From the NCBI GenBank assembly GCA_025457985.1, contig JALOTI010000121.1, forward strand, positions 1 through 8,281: 8,281 nt of DNA, given 5' to 3'. The stretch is from Leptospira sp. (lineage in GTDB: Bacteria; Spirochaetota; Leptospiria; Leptospirales; Leptospiraceae). The stretch's first letter is position 1; every line of letters starts with the position of its first letter. The translations under genes and the position numbers were made by a program. Positions 5,557 through 8,281 of this stretch are shown in pieces. Below the pieces are notes generated by a model, which made no database searches, was not told where the DNA came from, and saw only the letters and a list, made by a program, of their open reading frames with translations.

Positions 5557-6647
5557 ATGCCATCTAAAATATATTCTAATTTCATTATTTTCGTATCCAT
5601 TATAAGTATTTTCTTGAACTGCAATCCAAATGAAATGTTCGGGAAAAAAAATGATTCCAACTTAGATTTTTATCTTTTGGCAATCTTGAATTCTAATCGA
5701 TCTGATTGGGTTTGGGATCTCCCTCCTGGATTCCCAGTTCCAAATGTTCCCGCGGATAATCCTATGAGCAAGGCAAAAGTGGAACTCGGAAGACATCTTT
5801 TTTTTGAAAGGCGATTATCAGGAAATGAGTCAATGTCTTGTGGTAGTTGCCATTTCCAATCCTTAGCATTTTCAGATGGAAGAACTCTACCACGAGGAAT
5901 CACAAATGAGGAACACCCTCGAAATTCTCAACATCTATCAAATGTCGCGTATGCTACAAGACTAACATGGAATAATCCATTGATGGTAAATCTAGAAGTA
6001 CAATCTCGAGTTCCTTTATTTGGTGAGAATCCGGTTGAATTAGGATTCACAGACGGAAGTTATTTAGAAAAGTTGAAGTCAGATGAACTTTATAGAAGAC
6101 TTTTTACAAACGCCTATGGGAACTCTGATTCTATGGTTACCGAACAAAATGTTCGATTTGCTCTAGCAAGTTTTCAAAGATCCATGATATCAGGTTGGTC
6201 AGATTTTGATAAAATTAAAAATAGGAGACAGGTGAATTTATCTCAAACGCAAATTCAGTCCATAAGTCGAGGAAATTCTTTTTTTAATAGTGAAACTGCA
6301 GAATGTTTTCATTGCCATGGTGGCTTTAACTTTACAGATACGAATCTTCACTCTGGCCAAGTCGAAGCTGAATTGGCATATCACAATAATGGCACCCATC
6401 CTAAAACCTATTATGATTCTTTGCCCTTAAAAAAACAAGGTGTGAGGATTGTGCCCGTAATGCTTTAGGAAAAGTTTTGGATCAGTATGCGAGCGGAGCA
6501 GCAGTTCATCCAGCGAAGGACGGTACGTTAATTCGACCTTTTTCAATGAATGCTCAGGATAAAGAAGATATGCTTAATTTTTTAATGGCACTTACAGATC
6601 GTGATTTTACTTCCGATCCAAGGTTTTCCAATCCATTTAGAAATTGA
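5557..6647 (+). pseudogene. MbnH-family di-haem cytochrome-c-peroxidase-like lipoprotein, frame broken near its 3' end
   Basis: This is the MauG/cytochrome-c-peroxidase-like partner that in characterised systems oxidises an MbnP tryptophan to kynurenine. An open frame runs 5500-6468. I start at 5557 because this gives a clean lipoprotein signal (hydrophobic core, then FLNC, C22) and avoids the hairpin at 5501-5541. Family marks are [12 protein letters not shown], the first haem site CGSCH (5839-5853, C95/C98/H99), [31 protein letters not shown], and the second haem site CFHCHGGFNF (6304-6318, C250/C253/H254), then HNNG. The frame then ends at 6468. The family's C-terminal end (LGKVLDQYASG, then IRPFSMNAQDKEDMLNFL and DPRFSNPF) continues in the -1 frame to the TGA at 6645-6647. 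The stretch with RAPTLRN and MHDG expected in between is missing from both frames, about 27-30 residues by my estimate. A deletion with net shift, a sequence error, or recoding at 6429-6435 are possible. Activity is doubtful as read. Confidence 0.8.
6429..6435 (+). other. A-heptamer in slippery-site register inside the di-haem gene
   Basis: Seven A residues are read as A_AAA_AAA in the zero frame (codons TTA AAA AAA CAA). This is the register that favours -1 slippage, and the -1 frame from here is open to 6647 and carries the family C-terminus. It is equally a place for an indel or a homopolymer sequencing error. Confidence 0.45.
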
Positions 6648-6652
6648 AAAAA

Positions 6653-7630
6653 ATGCTTACCTCTTTTAAAAAATCAATTTCTCTTAACTTGAGAATAGCA
6701 ATCATTCTATCCATGTTTTTTTGTACACAATGTACGTTTGGGTCGATAGGGGATCGAAACGAAGAAAAGTTAATTATCCTTCAAAATTTACTGGAATTGA
6801 ATCGAAACAGAAGAACCATACTTGCTTCGGAGTTTCAGTTCTATGGGGATACTGTAGATAACCTTCCAGAAAGATTTGTGGTTAATTCTAATTCCTTTTC
6901 TTACACCGTTCGTTTATTAAATGATTCTGAAGTTAGGTGGGACAGTGGGGCGTTTAGGATCAACCCAAATTCTGGACTCATCCCTGGACTAAACGAGAGA
7001 AATTTGGAAGAGTCGACTCTTAACGATGATTCCTTACCTTCGTCTGGAACAAAAACTCATACACCATTTACAGTACCACTGGACCTTCCTTCTTCGGATC
7101 CCTATGCCCAGAATTATAACTTTCTTGCTTCTGGGATAGAGTCCTTGGTTAAATCAGAATTGATTAATACTGATTTTGGGCCTTCTCATAAATCAAATCA
7201 GACACAAAGTATTTCCAATGCACCTTTGGGTGTAATATCCGCAGCTAATTTGAGTTGGGAAGAGATTTACTTGCACTTTGAATTTTTTGGTGGTGGCGGA
7301 GCGGGTACCGTTGCGGCGGGATCTCCCAAGGACATTAAAATATTTTTTAGACCTGGAAGCCAAACGCTTAGACCTAAATGTAAGATCGAAGTTAAAGAAG
7401 GACGATCTGTACCTATTCCGATTGCCCTTCAATATGGACGTGTTTTAAATAATAGAACAGAAAATAATGTGACCGAAAATTTTTTGTTTAACTTGGCAAG
7501 TAGTCCAGATACCAACTTTATTATCAATTTTGCAAGTTCCCCATCGAGATACAATTTCCTTTTGAAAAATCTTAACCAAGAAGATTTAGTTTTTATCTTC
7601 CCTGGTTGTTTTCCTGGTGTAACACTTTGA
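6653..7630 (+). CDS. Lipoprotein of unknown function in the MbnP/MbnH cluster
   Basis: A protein of 325 residues (from the ATG at 6653) that I do not recognise. The N-terminus is a typical spirochaetal lipoprotein signal: basic start, hydrophobic core IAIILSMFF, then CTQC with the probable lipidated C27. The mature part is mostly beta-like, with alternating polar and hydrophobic residues, a glycine run FFGGGGAGTVAAGSP near residue 210-220, and two NxASSP segments near the C-terminus. Only two cysteines occur well into the mature chain (PKCKIEV and FPGCFPG), so a disulfide is possible. No CxxCH or metal motif is evident. An in-frame TTG at 6644 overlaps the previous stop as TTGA and would add three residues; I prefer the ATG, but neither has a Shine-Dalgarno. 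The tight joins on both sides suggest a dedicated partner of the MbnP/MbnH pair, for example in delivery or scaffolding; this is inference. Confidence 0.75.
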   Translation: MLTSFKKSISLNLRIAIILSMFFCTQCTFGSIGDRNEEKLIILQNLLELNRNRRTILASEFQFYGDTVDNLPERFVVNSNSFSYTVRLLNDSEVRWDSGAFRINPNSGLIPGLNERNLEESTLNDDSLPSSGTKTHTPFTVPLDLPSSDPYAQNYNFLASGIESLVKSELINTDFGPSHKSNQTQSISNAPLGVISAANLSWEEIYLHFEFFGGGGAGTVAAGSPKDIKIFFRPGSQTLRPKCKIEVKEGRSVPIPIALQYGRVLNNRTENNVTENFLFNLASSPDTNFIINFASSPSRYNFLLKNLNQEDLVFIFPGCFPGVTL

Positions 7631-8281
7631 ATAAATACCGATCCGCTATCATTCTTTTTTTGGGATTTCTTTTGTTCCCTCTCTCTTCGATTTTTTCGCA
7701 TCATACCGGTTCGTCGGATAGTCCCAATGCTACAACTAGATTTGTAGACCCGTTTACAGGAAAACGAGAAAAGCCATCAAACTATCTAGTGTTAACTCAG
7801 GATTATTACCAATCGACTAGAGAGAATAGCCATTTATACACTACTACTGCTTTTGCAGAATTGAATTTCTTTGATGGTAAATTTGCCCTCAATGCATCTG
7901 TGCCTTGGAACTATTACCAACAACGTAGTCGCGAAGATGCGGCACGTATTGGTAAACCTTATCTCGGATTCAAACTTCAGCCATTTTTTGATATCGATAA
8001 ACCATACTTTTTTGTCATTGAAGGTGCAGTTGGTTTCCCAAGCGGACCCGATACGGACAGGTTCACAGGCGGTAATTATTATGTTGGTTCTGGATTTCTC
8101 AAAATGGGATACCTTTATGAAAAATGGTCTTTTGTTACTAAGTTAGGTGGTTTGCAGCCGTTATCGAGACCGCAACCTAATAACTTACAAGACAATGATG
8201 GTATACCTTATTATTTGAGGCTACCATCGGCAACACCTCCTATACCCGAATATGAATTTAAAAAAACGACAGTATTATCTG
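7627..8281 (+). CDS. Outer-membrane beta-barrel-like protein, 3' end outside the window
   Basis: The frame is open from a TTG at 7627 to the window end, giving 218 residues without a stop. The TTG overlaps the previous TGA as TTGA, and no in-frame ATG occurs until about codon 159, so translation by coupling from the lipoprotein gene is likely. The first 24-25 residues form a signal peptide (basic NKYR, hydrophobic core, SSIFS), leaving a mature N-terminus near SHHTGSSD. The rest shows alternating aromatic/polar strands separated by short turns: LYTTTAFAELNF, KFALNASVPW, YLGFKLQPFF, YFFVIEGAVGFP, YYVGSGFLKMGYLYEKWSF. This resembles the transporter-like outer-membrane proteins that carry V-GFPSG-type strands. 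The paired histidines at the expected mature N-terminus could bind Cu or Ni. A role as outer-membrane pore or receptor of the cluster is inferred from context; the family assignment is tentative. Confidence 0.75.
   Translation, partial: MNKYRSAIILFLGFLLFPLSSIFSHHTGSSDSPNATTRFVDPFTGKREKPSNYLVLTQDYYQSTRENSHLYTTTAFAELNFFDGKFALNASVPWNYYQQRSREDAARIGKPYLGFKLQPFFDIDKPYFFVIEGAVGFPSGPDTDRFTGGNYYVGSGFLKMGYLYEKWSFVTKLGGLQPLSRPQPNNLQDNDGIPYYLRLPSATPPIPEYEFKKTTVLS

Noticed and set aside
7429..7704. Minus-strand open frame of 91 codons
   Set aside because: It is antisense to the lipoprotein end and barrel start, and its strongly basic repetitive translation is typical of a shadow frame.
1..8281. Transposase, integrase, CRISPR array, tRNA or rRNA
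   Set aside because: I saw no repeat array, terminal inverted repeats with a transposase frame, or tRNA/rRNA-like sequence on either strand.

Overview
The window most likely comes from a Leptospira-type spirochaete, probably of the saprophytic (L. biflexa-like) group. The reasons are a moderately A+T-rich base composition, short lipoprotein signals ending in loose spirochaetal lipoboxes (LLTC, FLNC, TQC), weak or absent Shine-Dalgarno sequences at several genes, and a mix of housekeeping genes with large cell-envelope proteins of unknown function. The genus is inferred from sequence character alone.

Left part (1-3803). A terminator at 88-120 closes an upstream plus-strand gene that lies outside the window. 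It is followed by a small P-loop kinase-like protein (150-554), a single-RRM RNA-binding protein on the minus strand (607-870), and a SlyD-type FKBP prolyl isomerase/metallochaperone on the minus strand with a His-rich tail (1131-1622). Next come a Na+/phosphate-cotransporter-family protein with a PhoU-like C-terminal half (1718-3394) and a small unknown cytoplasmic protein on the minus strand (3477-3803). Strong hairpins separate the convergent pairs at 559-594 and 3404-3435. Another hairpin, at 3807-3847, would mask the ribosome binding site of the small unknown gene.

Right part (3929-8281, all plus strand). This looks like one metal-related envelope cluster of five genes. In order they are an exported Cys/His-rich small protein (3929-4402), an MbnP-family lipoprotein with a WxW motif and four cysteines (4498-5493), an MbnH-family di-haem protein (5557-6647), an unrecognised lipoprotein (6653-7630), and an outer-membrane beta-barrel-like protein cut by the window end (7627 onward). 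MbnP/MbnH pairs (the 'metallo-mystery pair') are known from methanotroph methanobactin operons and other bacteria. In characterised cases MbnH oxidises a tryptophan of MbnP to kynurenine, giving a copper site. Here the pair sits with three extra envelope genes joined by TTGA stop/start overlaps, suggesting a periplasm/outer-membrane copper handling module.

The most striking point is that the MbnH gene is not intact as read. The frame that carries both CxxCH haem motifs stops at 6468, and the family's C-terminal end continues in the -1 frame to 6647. The family segment between the second haem site and the C-terminal helix (RAPTLRN...MHDG in relatives, from memory) is absent in both frames. A short deletion, a sequencing error combined with divergence, or recoding at an A_AAA_AAA heptamer (6429-6435) are the competing explanations. 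Regulatory-looking structure also concentrates in this cluster: palindromes and a 16-nt direct repeat around the MbnP start, a terminator-like hairpin inside the end of the Cys/His gene, and a long hairpin between MbnP and MbnH.
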